The position numbers were made by a program, and so were the translations under genes. Positions 9,094-17,872 of a DNA stretch of 64,000 nucleotides are shown piece after piece. The notes beneath the pieces are model-generated. The model did not search any database, was not told the DNA's origin, and saw only the letters and a list, made by a program, of their open reading frames with translations. The stretch's first letter is position 1; every line of letters begins with the position of its first letter. Source of the stretch: Puteibacter caeruleilacunae (GTDB lineage Bacteria; Bacteroidota; Bacteroidia; Bacteroidales; Prolixibacteraceae); the NCBI GenBank assembly GCA_005217565.1, contig SJCO01000001.1, positions 499,893-563,892 on the forward strand, read 5' to 3'.

Positions 9094-9154
9094 GAGGATT
9101 AATAAAGGGGAAGGGTCTCGTGCGAAGTAAATATGAATAAATTATTTACTGAAT

Positions 9155-10492
9155 ATGAACCTGAAGAGAAAGAATTCTTATCAAGCTGTATTGAATATGG
9201 CTTTCCCGGTAATGTTAGCACAGCTGGGACAAATTTCTGTTGGAGTTATTGATAACATTATGATCGGGCAATTGGGAACGGTTGAGCTCGCTGCTGCTTC
9301 GTTTGCCAATAATATATACAATCTCGCTATCATCTTTGGAATGGGATTTACTTTTATCATTACTCCTCTAATAGGTATGGCTATAAAAAAGCGAGGTAGT
9401 GGAAAGAGTGCAGCATTGCTAGAGAATGGGCTTATTGCCAATATTATTCTTGGCGCTGTATTAACTTTCTTCTTGATGCTGTTGAGTCTGTTTTTTGGTC
9501 ATATGGGGCAAGCAAAAGAGATTGTCAAACCTGCCAGTCATTACTTCTGGTTATTGAACATTACAACTTTGCCACTAATGATGTTCTATACCTTTAAACA
9601 ATTCGCCGAAGGTACGGGAGATACCAAGACAGGTATGACGATCGTTTTAATGGCCAATGTGATTAATATTATAGGTAACTATACATTTATGTTTGGGAAG
9701 CTTGGGTTCGAACCGTTGGGATTAAATGGTGCGGCTATCGGAACAATAATGGCTCGCGTGTTTATGGTTGTGGCATTTGTATTTGTTATCAAATTCCAGA
9801 ATCGCTATAATCAATTTCTAAAAGGTTATGGTCGGGCCGTTATATCAAAGAGTCAGGTGGTATTTATCCTTAAGAAGGGATTCCAAGTCGGGGTGCAAAT
9901 GGTAACAGAAGCTAGTTCATTCTGTCTCGCTGGAGTTATGATTGGCTGGATGGGGAAGATTGGTTTGGCTGCCTATCAGGTAGCTATGAGTTTATCAACC
10001 CTGGGATTTATGGTATACCAGGGGATGGGTGCAGCCACAACAATTTTGGTAAGTCATAGTTGGGGGGAGAAGCTCCCCGATCAAGTAAGGAAAGTTGCAG
10101 GAACTGTTACACGACTAATAGTACCAATGGCATTAGTAATGACCTTATTCTTTATTGTTGGAAGAAACTGGTTGCCTACGATTTTTTCGTCAGATCAAGA
10201 GGTAAGGCAAATGGCTGGGGTATTTCTAATCATACTGGGGTTATATCAATTGCCAGATGCGTTGCAAATAATATACTCCGCTGCAGTGCGAGGAGTAGCC
10301 GATGTTAAAGTGCCAATGTATCTAACCATTATTTCGCAGATAATAATTACCCTCCCTGCGAGTTATATGTTTGCCTTCATTTTTCAATATCACCAAATTG
10401 GAATATGGTTTGGATTTCCGTTAGGATTAACCATTTCATTTGTGTTTCTATATCTACGCTTCAGAAAAGTAACTAAAATTCAAGTAAGGTGA
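9155..10492 (+). CDS. MATE-family efflux transporter (NorM-like)
   Basis: 445 aa with about twelve hydrophobic helices arranged as two homologous halves. The N-terminal half has the family signature AFPVMLAQLGQISVGVIDN and MIGQLG, typical of NorM-type Na+- or H+-coupled drug/cation exporters in the inner membrane. The start at 9155 gives the usual short basic N-terminus before helix 1. A 40-codon open frame from ATG 9133 overlaps this start in another frame. The gene is preceded by a well-formed promoter and a long leader. The substrate cannot be predicted. A second, only distantly similar MATE protein is encoded at 47.5 kb. Confidence 0.93.
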   Translation: MNLKRKNSYQAVLNMAFPVMLAQLGQISVGVIDNIMIGQLGTVELAAASFANNIYNLAIIFGMGFTFIITPLIGMAIKKRGSGKSAALLENGLIANIILGAVLTFFLMLLSLFFGHMGQAKEIVKPASHYFWLLNITTLPLMMFYTFKQFAEGTGDTKTGMTIVLMANVINIIGNYTFMFGKLGFEPLGLNGAAIGTIMARVFMVVAFVFVIKFQNRYNQFLKGYGRAVISKSQVVFILKKGFQVGVQMVTEASSFCLAGVMIGWMGKIGLAAYQVAMSLSTLGFMVYQGMGAATTILVSHSWGEKLPDQVRKVAGTVTRLIVPMALVMTLFFIVGRNWLPTIFSSDQEVRQMAGVFLIILGLYQLPDALQIIYSAAVRGVADVKVPMYLTIISQIIITLPASYMFAFIFQYHQIGIWFGFPLGLTISFVFLYLRFRKVTKIQVR

Positions 10493-10617
10493 TCAATATT
10501 TTGATAAGAACAAGTAACCACACATTGTGAAATCTTTCGTACTTTCGTTATTCAATATTAGGAATGATGGATATTACATCTAATTGCAAGTGCAATTGGA
10601 AATTGAAAAATAAATCG

Positions 10618-11391
10618 ATGAATAGTAAGTTAGAAGCCTTTGGTCGTCTTTTGGAAATAATGGACGAGCTTAGAGAGAAGTGCCCTTGGGATAAAAAGCA
10701 AACATTAGAGTCGCTACGTAAGTTAACAATCGAGGAAACATACGAACTTGGGGAAGCCATTTTAAACAATGACTTAAATGATATAAAGAAAGAGTTAGGA
10801 GATTTAATTCTTCACATTGTCTTCTATGCGAAAATAGGAGAGGAGAAAAAGAGCTTTGATATTGAAGATGTATTGAACTCGATTAATGAGAAATTGATAT
10901 ATCGTCATCCCCATATTTTTGGAGAGGTTCAGGTGAATAATGCTCGAGAGGTAGAAGAGAACTGGGAAGCATTGAAACTGAAAGAAAAAGGTGGAAATAA
11001 GCGCGTGTTGGAAGGAGTTCCAGCTTCATTGCCAGCATTGGTCAAAGCCAATCGTATTCAGGAGAAAGTAAGAGGAGTTGGATTTGATTGGGAAGAGCGT
11101 GAGCAAGTTTGGGGAAAAGTAACCGAAGAGGTCGATGAGCTTAGTCATGAGATCAATAGCATGAATCAAGATAAGATGGAGGCAGAGTTTGGAGATCTGT
11201 TCTTTGCACTTGTTAATGCGGCACGATTATATGACATTGATCCAGAGGCTGCATTAGAACGTACAAACCTTAAATTTATGAAGCGATTCAATTACCTGGA
11301 AAGTCAGACAATGGCAAAAGGAAGATCATTGAAGGAAATGTCTCTTGATGAGATGAATGATATTTGGGAAGATGCAAAGAAGTATGAGTAG
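10618..11391 (+). CDS. mazG: Nucleoside triphosphate pyrophosphohydrolase MazG
   Basis: 257 aa from ATG 10618, which aligns with the usual MazG N-terminus (FGRLLEIMDELREKCPWD). An upstream ATG in the same frame would add an unlikely Cys/Lys-rich extension. Two MazG repeats are visible: an N-terminal one (EETYELGEAI... KKELGDL) and a C-terminal one (EEVDELSHEI... EAEFGDLFFALVN). Each has the EExxE and ExxD magnesium-binding motifs. The enzyme removes pyrophosphate from NTPs and dNTPs, including damaged ones, and influences (p)ppGpp levels in some bacteria. The following PAP2 gene starts 8 nt before its stop codon, so the two are translationally coupled. Confidence 0.94.
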   Translation: MNSKLEAFGRLLEIMDELREKCPWDKKQTLESLRKLTIEETYELGEAILNNDLNDIKKELGDLILHIVFYAKIGEEKKSFDIEDVLNSINEKLIYRHPHIFGEVQVNNAREVEENWEALKLKEKGGNKRVLEGVPASLPALVKANRIQEKVRGVGFDWEEREQVWGKVTEEVDELSHEINSMNQDKMEAEFGDLFFALVNAARLYDIDPEAALERTNLKFMKRFNYLESQTMAKGRSLKEMSLDEMNDIWEDAKKYE

Positions 11392-12232
11392 TAAATTCGT
11401 TCATATATTACTTTGTTTGCTTGGGAGTATGATGATGTACCTGCCCCTGCAGGCACAGCAGACTACTGTCGTTGATACAACAATTACTACGCCTGAATCT
11501 GAAATCGGATTTGTACGCAAAACATGGAAGGACGGATTAAGTATTGCTGCATCTCCTTTTCAGTGGGATCGAAAAGATCGTCTTACAGCCTTGGGACTTG
11601 TAGGTGGAGCGGGAGCTTTGATGCTTTTTGATGAAGATATCCGTGATTTTATTCAAGATCATCGAACAAGCACCATTGATGATATAAACAAGTATGCCCT
11701 GGAGCCTTGGGGATCTCCAAGAATCATTGATAGTTACTCGGTGTATCTGACCGCAGGTTTTATGGCACATGGAATGATTGCCCGACATCAGAAAAGTATG
11801 AAAACAGCCGAGTTGGCCTTTCGAAGTATGATTATTAATACCATTTTGGTTCAGACTGCAAAACATTTGCTTGGACGAGAGCGCCCGGATCGTTGGCCTC
11901 CTTCAAGATCTTATATGTGGAATGGTCCTGGCGGTGGAGGTGTTTCTTTTCCTTCAGGACATAGTTCTCAAATATTTACAGTTGCTACCATTATAGCCTT
12001 GCAGTATAAGGATATTAAGTGGGTTCCCTATGTGAGCTATTCGGTAGCATCACTTGTTGGAGTGTCACGACTATTTGCTGATAAGCATTGGGCGAGTGAT
12101 GTTTATATGGGAGCAGTTGTAGGACATTTAATTGCGCGAGCAGTCTATAACAGTGATAAAAAGCGAAATCTGAACATTTCTCCAGTAATGGGTGATAATT
12201 ATACAGGTTTGAAACTTGTATTCTCGCTTTGA
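11384..12232 (+). CDS. PAP2-superfamily phosphatase
   Basis: 282 aa from ATG 11384, overlapping the mazG stop and giving a signal peptide (MSSKFVHILL... PLQAQ). The three acid-phosphatase motifs are complete: Lys160-X6-Arg-Pro (KHLLGRERP, 160-168), PSGH with His193, and Ser228-Arg229-X5-His235-X3-Asp239. Such enzymes dephosphorylate lipid phosphates such as undecaprenyl pyrophosphate, phosphatidylglycerol phosphate or lipid A, at the outer face of the inner membrane. The DWSPD-like helical segments that usually cross the membrane are present but weak. Start sites further upstream lie inside mazG and lack a signal peptide. Confidence 0.88.
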   Translation: MSSKFVHILLCLLGSMMMYLPLQAQQTTVVDTTITTPESEIGFVRKTWKDGLSIAASPFQWDRKDRLTALGLVGGAGALMLFDEDIRDFIQDHRTSTIDDINKYALEPWGSPRIIDSYSVYLTAGFMAHGMIARHQKSMKTAELAFRSMIINTILVQTAKHLLGRERPDRWPPSRSYMWNGPGGGGVSFPSGHSSQIFTVATIIALQYKDIKWVPYVSYSVASLVGVSRLFADKHWASDVYMGAVVGHLIARAVYNSDKKRNLNISPVMGDNYTGLKLVFSL

Positions 12233-12266
12233 TTATTGTTTTTTTGTAACTACTAAATCTGATGAT

Positions 12267-13418
12267 ATGGGGAAGTTGAATTATTTGTTGCTGGTGTTGG
12301 TTGTAGTTGTTGTTGGAGCTTGTAGTTCAGGAAAAGTAGCCTATGAGAAAGGGGATTATTATGATGCTGTAATAAAGTCTGTTAATCGATTACGGTCTAA
12401 TCCATCAAATCGAAAGGCGCTATATACCATAGAAAATGCATATCCTATGGCTGTGCAGTATTATCAAGATGAGATTGATCAAACACTTACCTTAAATCAG
12501 CCATTCAAATGGACTAAAGTTGTTGGTTACCTTGAACGTGTAAACCGAATGGCTAGTGAAATTTCGCGAAGTCCTGCTGCGAAGAGTCTTGTACGGGAAG
12601 TAAAACAATACGGTAAGGAGTTAGCTGATGCACGATTAAAGGCTGCAGAGGAGCAGTATATCGCGGGTATGGAGCTACTTAAAGAAGATGATCGGATGAA
12701 AGCTCGAGAGGCGTGCTCATACTTTGAACGATGTCAGCGTTTTGTGCCAGGATTTAAAGATGTTAAAAACAGAATAGCGGAAGCTATTGATAGGGGAACT
12801 GTCAAAGTAATTGTTGAGCCAATTGTGGTTCGCATGAAGAAGTATCAGATATCGGCTGATTATTTTTATGATGAGTTGATGGCCTATCTTTACCGCCAAC
12901 ATAGCAAAGAGAAATTCTTACGTTTTTATTCTCCAGACGATGCGGCTGCTAGCAAAGTTGATTATCCTGATCATTTGGTGCAAATGGAGTTTCGGAATCT
13001 TTATATAGGAAGACCACGAATTCATGAAAGTGTAAATGATGTAGCAAGCGCTGATAGTGTTAAGGTTGGAGAAGTAAAACTTAAAGATGGATCAAAGCTT
13101 CCAGTGTTAGGTATTGTTAAAGCCAGATTGCATGTATTTACAATGGAAGTCATATCTGAAGCTTCATTGGAAGTAAAGGTATCCGATTTCCAGGCAAATA
13201 AATTGTTGTGGCGTAATCAGGTGCCTGCTGAGTTTCTGTGGGTAGATCAGTGGGGGAATTTTAATGGAGATGTAAGGGCTTTGACTGCTGAGGAAGTAAT
13301 TCTTTGCGAGAAAAAACCATTACCTCCTCCTAACGACCAGCATATGTTTGTTGAGATTTCCAGAATTCTGTATGATCAGACAATGGAAAAACTTCGAAAC
13401 TTCTACAGGCGCTATTAG
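12267..13418 (+). CDS. Lipoprotein of unknown function with helical-repeat region
   Basis: 383 aa from ATG 12267; the N-terminus is a lipoprotein signal (hydrophobic Leu/Val stretch, lipobox VVGAC). Residues about 25-200 are helical, with TPR-like spacing (KVAYEKGDYYDAVIKSVNRL), and the C-terminal part is richer in strands. No catalytic motif is recognised. It is the third gene of the mazG-PAP2 run (34-bp gap) and ends 15 bp before the convergent DEAD-box gene. It is probably an envelope scaffold protein conserved in Bacteroidetes; its function is unknown. Confidence 0.65.
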   Translation: MGKLNYLLLVLVVVVVGACSSGKVAYEKGDYYDAVIKSVNRLRSNPSNRKALYTIENAYPMAVQYYQDEIDQTLTLNQPFKWTKVVGYLERVNRMASEISRSPAAKSLVREVKQYGKELADARLKAAEEQYIAGMELLKEDDRMKAREACSYFERCQRFVPGFKDVKNRIAEAIDRGTVKVIVEPIVVRMKKYQISADYFYDELMAYLYRQHSKEKFLRFYSPDDAAASKVDYPDHLVQMEFRNLYIGRPRIHESVNDVASADSVKVGEVKLKDGSKLPVLGIVKARLHVFTMEVISEASLEVKVSDFQANKLLWRNQVPAEFLWVDQWGNFNGDVRALTAEEVILCEKKPLPPPNDQHMFVEISRILYDQTMEKLRNFYRRY

Positions 13419-13433
13419 AAGGAGGTAAGTATA

Positions 13434-14783
13434 TTATTTTTTCCTCTTTCTATTACCTATTTTGTCCCCTTTGGTCTTAGGCTTCTTATATCTTTTCATT
13501 TTACGAAGATAAGAACCACCTTGGTTGGTTTTCTTGTTCTTTTCTTTCTTTTCATGGAAAGCAGCACCTCGTTCCACTTGTTTGATATTTCTATTTGGAT
13601 TCTTCCCTCCATCTGTATCTGGACGCTCATCAGGTGATTTTCGAGATGAAACTTCTACAACTTCAGGAAACTCCAGAACAGGAATTTCATAATTCATTAG
13701 AGTCTCAATTGCACCTTTAGGTTCTTCTTCTTTTGGAGTGAAGAAGAGAATCGTTTTACCTTCCTGTTCTGCACGACCAGTACGACCAATACGGTGTAGG
13801 TAATTCTCGGGATAGGCAGGTGTATCGAAGTTAATAACATGTGATACCTGTGTCAAGTCTAATCCACGAGCCATAACATCAGTGGTAATCAAAATGCGCT
13901 TTACACCTTCTTCAAACTCTTCAATAGAGCGGATTCTGTAATTCTGCGACTTATTTGCATGTAGCACTGCCAGCTGTGATCCATAACGAAGCTCAATTGC
14001 TTCAGCTAAATAATCTGCACCTTTCTTAGTTGATGTAAATACAAGTACCTTGTTAAAAACTTGTCTGTCGGCAAGTAAGAATTCAAGCAGGTTGACTTTA
14101 GTATAAAAGTTAGGAACAGGATATGCTGTTTGTTCAATGTGCTCCAATGGGGTACCACTAACCGCAATTGAAATTCTCTCAGGAGAAATGAAATAATCGT
14201 CGATTAGTAGATCGACCTCTTCAGTCATTGTCGCTGAGTACATGATATTCTGTCTTTTTTCGGGAAGAAGATCCAGAATATTCGTGAGCTGATATCGAAA
14301 TCCTAAATCCAGCATTACGTCAACCTCATCAATTACCAGCTTCTTAATAGAATTAAGCTGTACGGCTCTTGCAATGATTAAGTCATACAGGCGGCCTGGT
14401 GTTGCTACTAATATGTCACATCCTTGAGCAACATCCATCATTTGGGTGTTGATATTGGTCCCTCCATAAACACCCACAATTCTGGTGCTCATATAGGCTG
14501 TATAACTTTTTATTTGCTCAACCACCTGAAGTACTAGTTCGCGTGTTGGTACCATAATCAAAACACGCGGACTTACTTGTTTCGAAAACTTTAAATTCTG
14601 CAGAATAGGTAACATGTAAGCAAATGTCTTACCTGTACCAGTTTGAGCAATACCAACAACATCTTTTCCTGATTGAATGACTGCGTATGATTGCTCCTGA
14701 ATAGGAGTAGGCTTATCAAACTTCAAATCTTCAATCGCGTTCAGTAGTTGTCTCGATATATTGAAATCAAAGAAATCTCTCAT
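13434..14783 (-). CDS. DEAD-box ATP-dependent RNA helicase (DEVD variant)
   Basis: 449 aa. All helicase motifs are in order: Q motif (PTPIQEQ), motif I AQTGTGKT (46-53), Ia PTREL, Ib TPGR, motif II DEVD at 152-155 rather than DEAD, motif III SAT, motif V GLDL and motif VI HRIGRTGR. A basic, low-complexity tail (about 385-449, rich in Lys, Arg and Asn) should provide non-specific RNA binding, as in RhlE-like helicases. Likely roles are ribosome assembly or mRNA remodelling, often at low temperature. A TACTTTTG -7 element on the minus strand at 14800-14807 is a candidate promoter. Confidence 0.93.
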   Translation of the reverse strand: MRDFFDFNISRQLLNAIEDLKFDKPTPIQEQSYAVIQSGKDVVGIAQTGTGKTFAYMLPILQNLKFSKQVSPRVLIMVPTRELVLQVVEQIKSYTAYMSTRIVGVYGGTNINTQMMDVAQGCDILVATPGRLYDLIIARAVQLNSIKKLVIDEVDVMLDLGFRYQLTNILDLLPEKRQNIMYSATMTEEVDLLIDDYFISPERISIAVSGTPLEHIEQTAYPVPNFYTKVNLLEFLLADRQVFNKVLVFTSTKKGADYLAEAIELRYGSQLAVLHANKSQNYRIRSIEEFEEGVKRILITTDVMARGLDLTQVSHVINFDTPAYPENYLHRIGRTGRAEQEGKTILFFTPKEEEPKGAIETLMNYEIPVLEFPEVVEVSSRKSPDERPDTDGGKNPNRNIKQVERGAAFHEKKEKNKKTNQGGSYLRKMKRYKKPKTKGDKIGNRKRKK

Positions 14784-14799
14784 CTTAAATAATTTTTCG

Positions 14800-14807
14800 C
14801 AAAAGTA
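14800..14807 (-). promoter_or_regulatory. Candidate -7 element for the DEAD-box helicase
   Basis: TACTTTTG on the minus strand, an exact TAnnTTTG match 17 bp from the start codon. No -33 box is apparent. Confidence 0.35.
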
Positions 14808-14872
14808 GGTCTTTTTATTATATTAGCTATTAATTTAACGAATGACTTATCATTAACCCCTAATTATTGACA

Positions 14873-15793
14873 ATGAGGAATCCTTTAATAGCCTTCATCC
14901 TGCTAATTTTTTTAAGTGGATGTGCAAGTCTGACAGAATCACAACAACAAGTAGTAACGGATTATGCTAAGGCTACACAGAGTTATGCCGACTATCCTGG
15001 AGTTTTAATACGAAAATATGCTGATCTACGTGAAGAGATATCTTTGTTGCGATCACCCATGAATACTAATCCGAAGGTGGCTGCGACCAGAATACAGGAG
15101 CTTTATAAAGGAAAGAAAATGTTACTAAAAAAAGCTGAGAAGCTGGATCTGACCTTTAAAATACTTAAAGCATATGCAAAAAACCTGGAGATATTAGCTA
15201 CGACCGATTATGCCGATAACTTAAAGAATAGCAGTAATGAATTGGCCTTGAATATCGATTCGTTAACTAGTATGTATAATCGTTCATTCGATACTAATAT
15301 GCCCAAAGGATTTGGGGAGGTAATGGCGAAAACAATTCAGTTTGTTGGAACAAGAAAGCTTAACCACGATAGGGCAGAATTGGTGAAAGAATACGTAGTG
15401 AAGGGGGATACTCTTATTGCCACGTTTTCTGGGATAGCTAAACAGTTTCTGGAGCAAAAGGTTGAACAAGAGTGGTTGGCAGGATTGGATGATCATCTTA
15501 AAAATGAACATGAACTTATTAGAACACTCCTTTCTTCAGATAAGCAGCACTATCCCTTAGTAAGCTATAATGTCATGTTGATTGATGGAAAAGTTGCAGG
15601 TTTATATGAAGAAATTGATTCCCTTCGAAAATTATGCAAATCGCTTAAGTCATCAATCGAAAATATTTCAACGGTGCATAAAAGCGTAATGAAATCAATA
15701 CAAGAGAAGAGAAAGATTGATGTACTGACAAAGGAATTAGTCATTTTTATTAATGATGCTCATAATCTGGCAGAAATAGTAGAAAGCAAATAA
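14873..15793 (+). CDS. Lipoprotein, helical, unknown function
   Basis: 306 aa from ATG 14873; a TTG two codons earlier is less likely. The N-terminus is a clear lipoprotein signal with lipobox LSGC. The rest is predicted to be almost entirely alpha-helical with heptad-like spacing and no recognised enzymatic motif. The 107-aa coiled-coil gene follows after 35 bp on the same strand and the pair is closed by one terminator, so the two products may act together. No homologous family is recognised. Confidence 0.65.
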   Translation: MRNPLIAFILLIFLSGCASLTESQQQVVTDYAKATQSYADYPGVLIRKYADLREEISLLRSPMNTNPKVAATRIQELYKGKKMLLKKAEKLDLTFKILKAYAKNLEILATTDYADNLKNSSNELALNIDSLTSMYNRSFDTNMPKGFGEVMAKTIQFVGTRKLNHDRAELVKEYVVKGDTLIATFSGIAKQFLEQKVEQEWLAGLDDHLKNEHELIRTLLSSDKQHYPLVSYNVMLIDGKVAGLYEEIDSLRKLCKSLKSSIENISTVHKSVMKSIQEKRKIDVLTKELVIFINDAHNLAEIVESK

Positions 15794-15828
15794 GTGTTTT
15801 AATTGATAACCCATTTATTTTTAAACTT

Positions 15829-16152
15829 ATGCAAGAAGAACAACAGTCGATATCACAGATTCGTGAATTATTGAAGCACTTAGGATTAAAGATTATTACC
15901 TTACCAATTGGAAGTGATCTCCGTAATAAATTGGAAGAACGATCGATGAATTTAGAAATTGCTCTTTTAAAATTGGAGCAAAAGGACGTGGAGCAGGTGA
16001 CGGATGATCTTAATACCATTAAAGGTGATTTCGAGTCTGTCGTAAAAGATATGTCTCAATCAAATAAAGAGCTAAAAAAACTAAGTGATGATATTGAGGG
16101 AGTTGCAAAAGTACTTGGTAAACTGATTGAAATAATCACGAAAATACCATAG
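15829..16152 (+). CDS. Small coiled-coil protein, unknown function
   Basis: 107 aa, no signal peptide, no membrane helix. Residues about 35-100 are a long amphipathic helix with charged heptads (LEERSMNLEIALLKLEQKD, then SQSNKELKKLSDDIEGV), so a coiled-coil oligomer is likely. It shares a transcript with the preceding lipoprotein gene and ends just before a strong terminator. I recognise no family. Confidence 0.55.
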   Translation: MQEEQQSISQIRELLKHLGLKIITLPIGSDLRNKLEERSMNLEIALLKLEQKDVEQVTDDLNTIKGDFESVVKDMSQSNKELKKLSDDIEGVAKVLGKLIEIITKIP

Positions 16153-16157
16153 AAAAT

Positions 16158-16190
16158 AAAGGTGTTGCTTTCATTGAATGCAACACCTTT
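16158..16190. terminator. Convergent terminator
   Basis: AAAGGTGTTGC / GCAACACCTTT is an 11-bp perfect stem. It lies between the coiled-coil gene and the convergent serine dehydratase gene, and is suitable for both strands. Confidence 0.8.
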
Positions 16191-16199
16191 GAACAAATA

Positions 16200-17402
16200 T
16201 TATTCAGCCAATCCTTTGTATAAAGCCAATCCCCCAATAGAGGTTTCCTTATACATTTTAGGAAGGTCATGTCCGGTTTTTAGCATTGTCTTGGTAACCT
16301 GATCGAAACTAATTCTATGGCGACCATCCGATAGTAATGCGTATGTATTGTGATTCAGTGCACGTGCAGCTGCAAATACATTTCGCTCAATACAAGGTAT
16401 CTGAACCAATCCCAATACAGGATCACAGGTTAAACCTAGGTGGTGTTCAAGCCCCATTTCAGCAGAGTATTCAATTTGATGAATAGAACCTCCGTGAAGT
16501 TGTGTTGCAGCTCCTGAAGCCATTGCACAGGCTGTCCCAACTTCTCCCTGGCATCCAACTTCAGCTCCAGAGATAGAAGCATTAGTCTTTACAAGATTTC
16601 CAATTAAACCAGCAGTTGCAAGAGCTTTTAGAATTGCTTTATCCTCAAATTTATAGAACTTCTTATAGTAATTCAAACTTGCTGGAAGCACGCCACAAGC
16701 TCCACATGTTGGTGCTGTAACAATCTCTCCTCCTCCGGCATTTTCTTCGGAAACAGCTAATGCAAAAGCATATAACATTGCTCGCTTCTTCATTGGGCCA
16801 CTGTAGTTTTTAGCCTTTAAGCTATATAAGTGAGCTTTACGTGGAAGTTTTAATCCTCCAGGAAGACTACCCTCAGTATTGAGACCTCGTTTAATGGCAT
16901 CTTGCATGGTTTTCCAAACTTCAGCTAGAAAATCCCAGATTTCTTTCCCCTCATTCTGCTCAACATACTCCCAAAAAGAGCTTCCATTTTTATGGCACCA
17001 TTTCAGGATATCATCCATCGTAGTGAACTCATAAACGTGTTTGGTTTCCAACTCTGACTGATCATCAATAATTGCTCCTCCACCAACACTATAAGCTGTC
17101 CAATCGTCTAAAAGGGTATCTTCATTGTCGTAAGCTTTAAGATTTAGTGCGTTTGGGTGTTTCTTCAAAAATGTTGAAGACTCCCAATTCAACTTCATCT
17201 GCTTATCGGCAAAAGCATTTTCAATGGCAACGCCAGTTAAGTGTCCTTTACCTGTTGCAGCAAGGCTACCATATAAGGTTACTTCATAGCGAAATGCATT
17301 TGGATTGCGCTCCAAAAATGTCTCTGCTGCTTTTTTAGGTCCCATGGTATGACTACTTGAAGGACCATTGCCAATTCGATATATCTCTTGTATCGACTCC
17401 AT
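16200..17402 (-). CDS. sdaA: L-serine ammonia-lyase, iron-sulfur-dependent
   Basis: 400 aa, single-chain type. It deaminates L-serine to pyruvate and ammonia using a [4Fe-4S] cluster. The N-terminal signature GNGPSSSHTMGPKKAAE is the conserved start of the beta domain. The catalytic alpha domain follows, with APTCGACGVLPA, GAEVGCQGEVG, and the Cys pair in LTCDPVLGLVQIPCIERN; these Cys are the expected cluster ligands. The C-terminal KTGHDLPKMYKETSIGG is also typical. The enzyme is cytoplasmic. It stands alone, with an 883-bp gene-free region upstream. Confidence 0.94.
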   Translation of the reverse strand: MESIQEIYRIGNGPSSSHTMGPKKAAETFLERNPNAFRYEVTLYGSLAATGKGHLTGVAIENAFADKQMKLNWESSTFLKKHPNALNLKAYDNEDTLLDDWTAYSVGGGAIIDDQSELETKHVYEFTTMDDILKWCHKNGSSFWEYVEQNEGKEIWDFLAEVWKTMQDAIKRGLNTEGSLPGGLKLPRKAHLYSLKAKNYSGPMKKRAMLYAFALAVSEENAGGGEIVTAPTCGACGVLPASLNYYKKFYKFEDKAILKALATAGLIGNLVKTNASISGAEVGCQGEVGTACAMASGAATQLHGGSIHQIEYSAEMGLEHHLGLTCDPVLGLVQIPCIERNVFAAARALNHNTYALLSDGRHRISFDQVTKTMLKTGHDLPKMYKETSIGGLALYKGLAE

Positions 17403-17767
17403 CTATTTTCTCTTACTGTTTCCTGATCTTATTGTAATAAACGAGCCTGACTCATAAGGGTTCGCTAAAATTACAATAAGACTAGAATTTCTATCTGTCT
17501 ATGTTCTTATTTATTCCATTTGCAAAGCAAGTAAAGATTCTGATATTACCAAATAACTTCGATCAGGAAAGTATGATTATTGTGTTAATAATCTTGCTTC
17601 TTGTTAAGGGAGTGTAAAAAAAGAGCAATATACTTAGTCCGAAGAAGTGATATAAAGCGCATAAGTAGCCGATATTTTCTTTGTCTGCAACAGCATTTTT
17701 ACTAACTTTAATGCTATGATTTTCAGTTTTCGTTCTGTGCCAATCTGATTAAATGATAGCGCATCTG

Positions 17768-17817
17768 TTGCTTAAAATACTGCACTACATGATGTATTTG
17801 TTGCTTAAAATGCTGCA
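17768..17817 (+). repeat. Two-copy 17-bp direct repeat
   Basis: TTGCTTAAAATACTGCA (17768-17784) and TTGCTTAAAATGCTGCA (17801-17817) differ at one base and are 33 bp apart, about three helical turns. Confidence 0.7.
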
Positions 17818-17831
17818 TAAGATGACGTACT

Positions 17832-17872
17832 ACCGAATGTGGACCGAATGAGAGCCAAATCACTACCGAATG
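17832..17872 (+). repeat. Three ACCGAATG boxes with helical spacing
   Basis: ACCGAATG occurs at 17832, 17843 and 17865, so starts are 11 and 22 bp apart. The first and last copies extend to ACTACCGAATG. The spacing would place the boxes on one face of the DNA, as expected of protein-binding sites. Confidence 0.6.

Larger units (their letters stand above)
8839..9154. other. Intergenic region with divergent promoters and a structured leader
   Basis: This 316-bp gap holds the phoH -7 element (minus strand) and the MATE promoter (plus strand). It also holds a possible RNA structure between 9038 and 9093. No gene is convincing inside it. Confidence 0.6.

Noticed and set aside
9133-9252. 40-codon upstream frame overlapping the MATE start
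   Set aside because: It overlaps the start of the real gene in another frame and shows no coding character of its own; a regulatory uORF cannot be excluded but is unsupported.
13419-13431. Purine-rich GGAGG sequence after the lipoprotein gene
   Set aside because: It resembles a ribosome-binding site but no plus-strand gene follows; the convergent helicase gene begins immediately.
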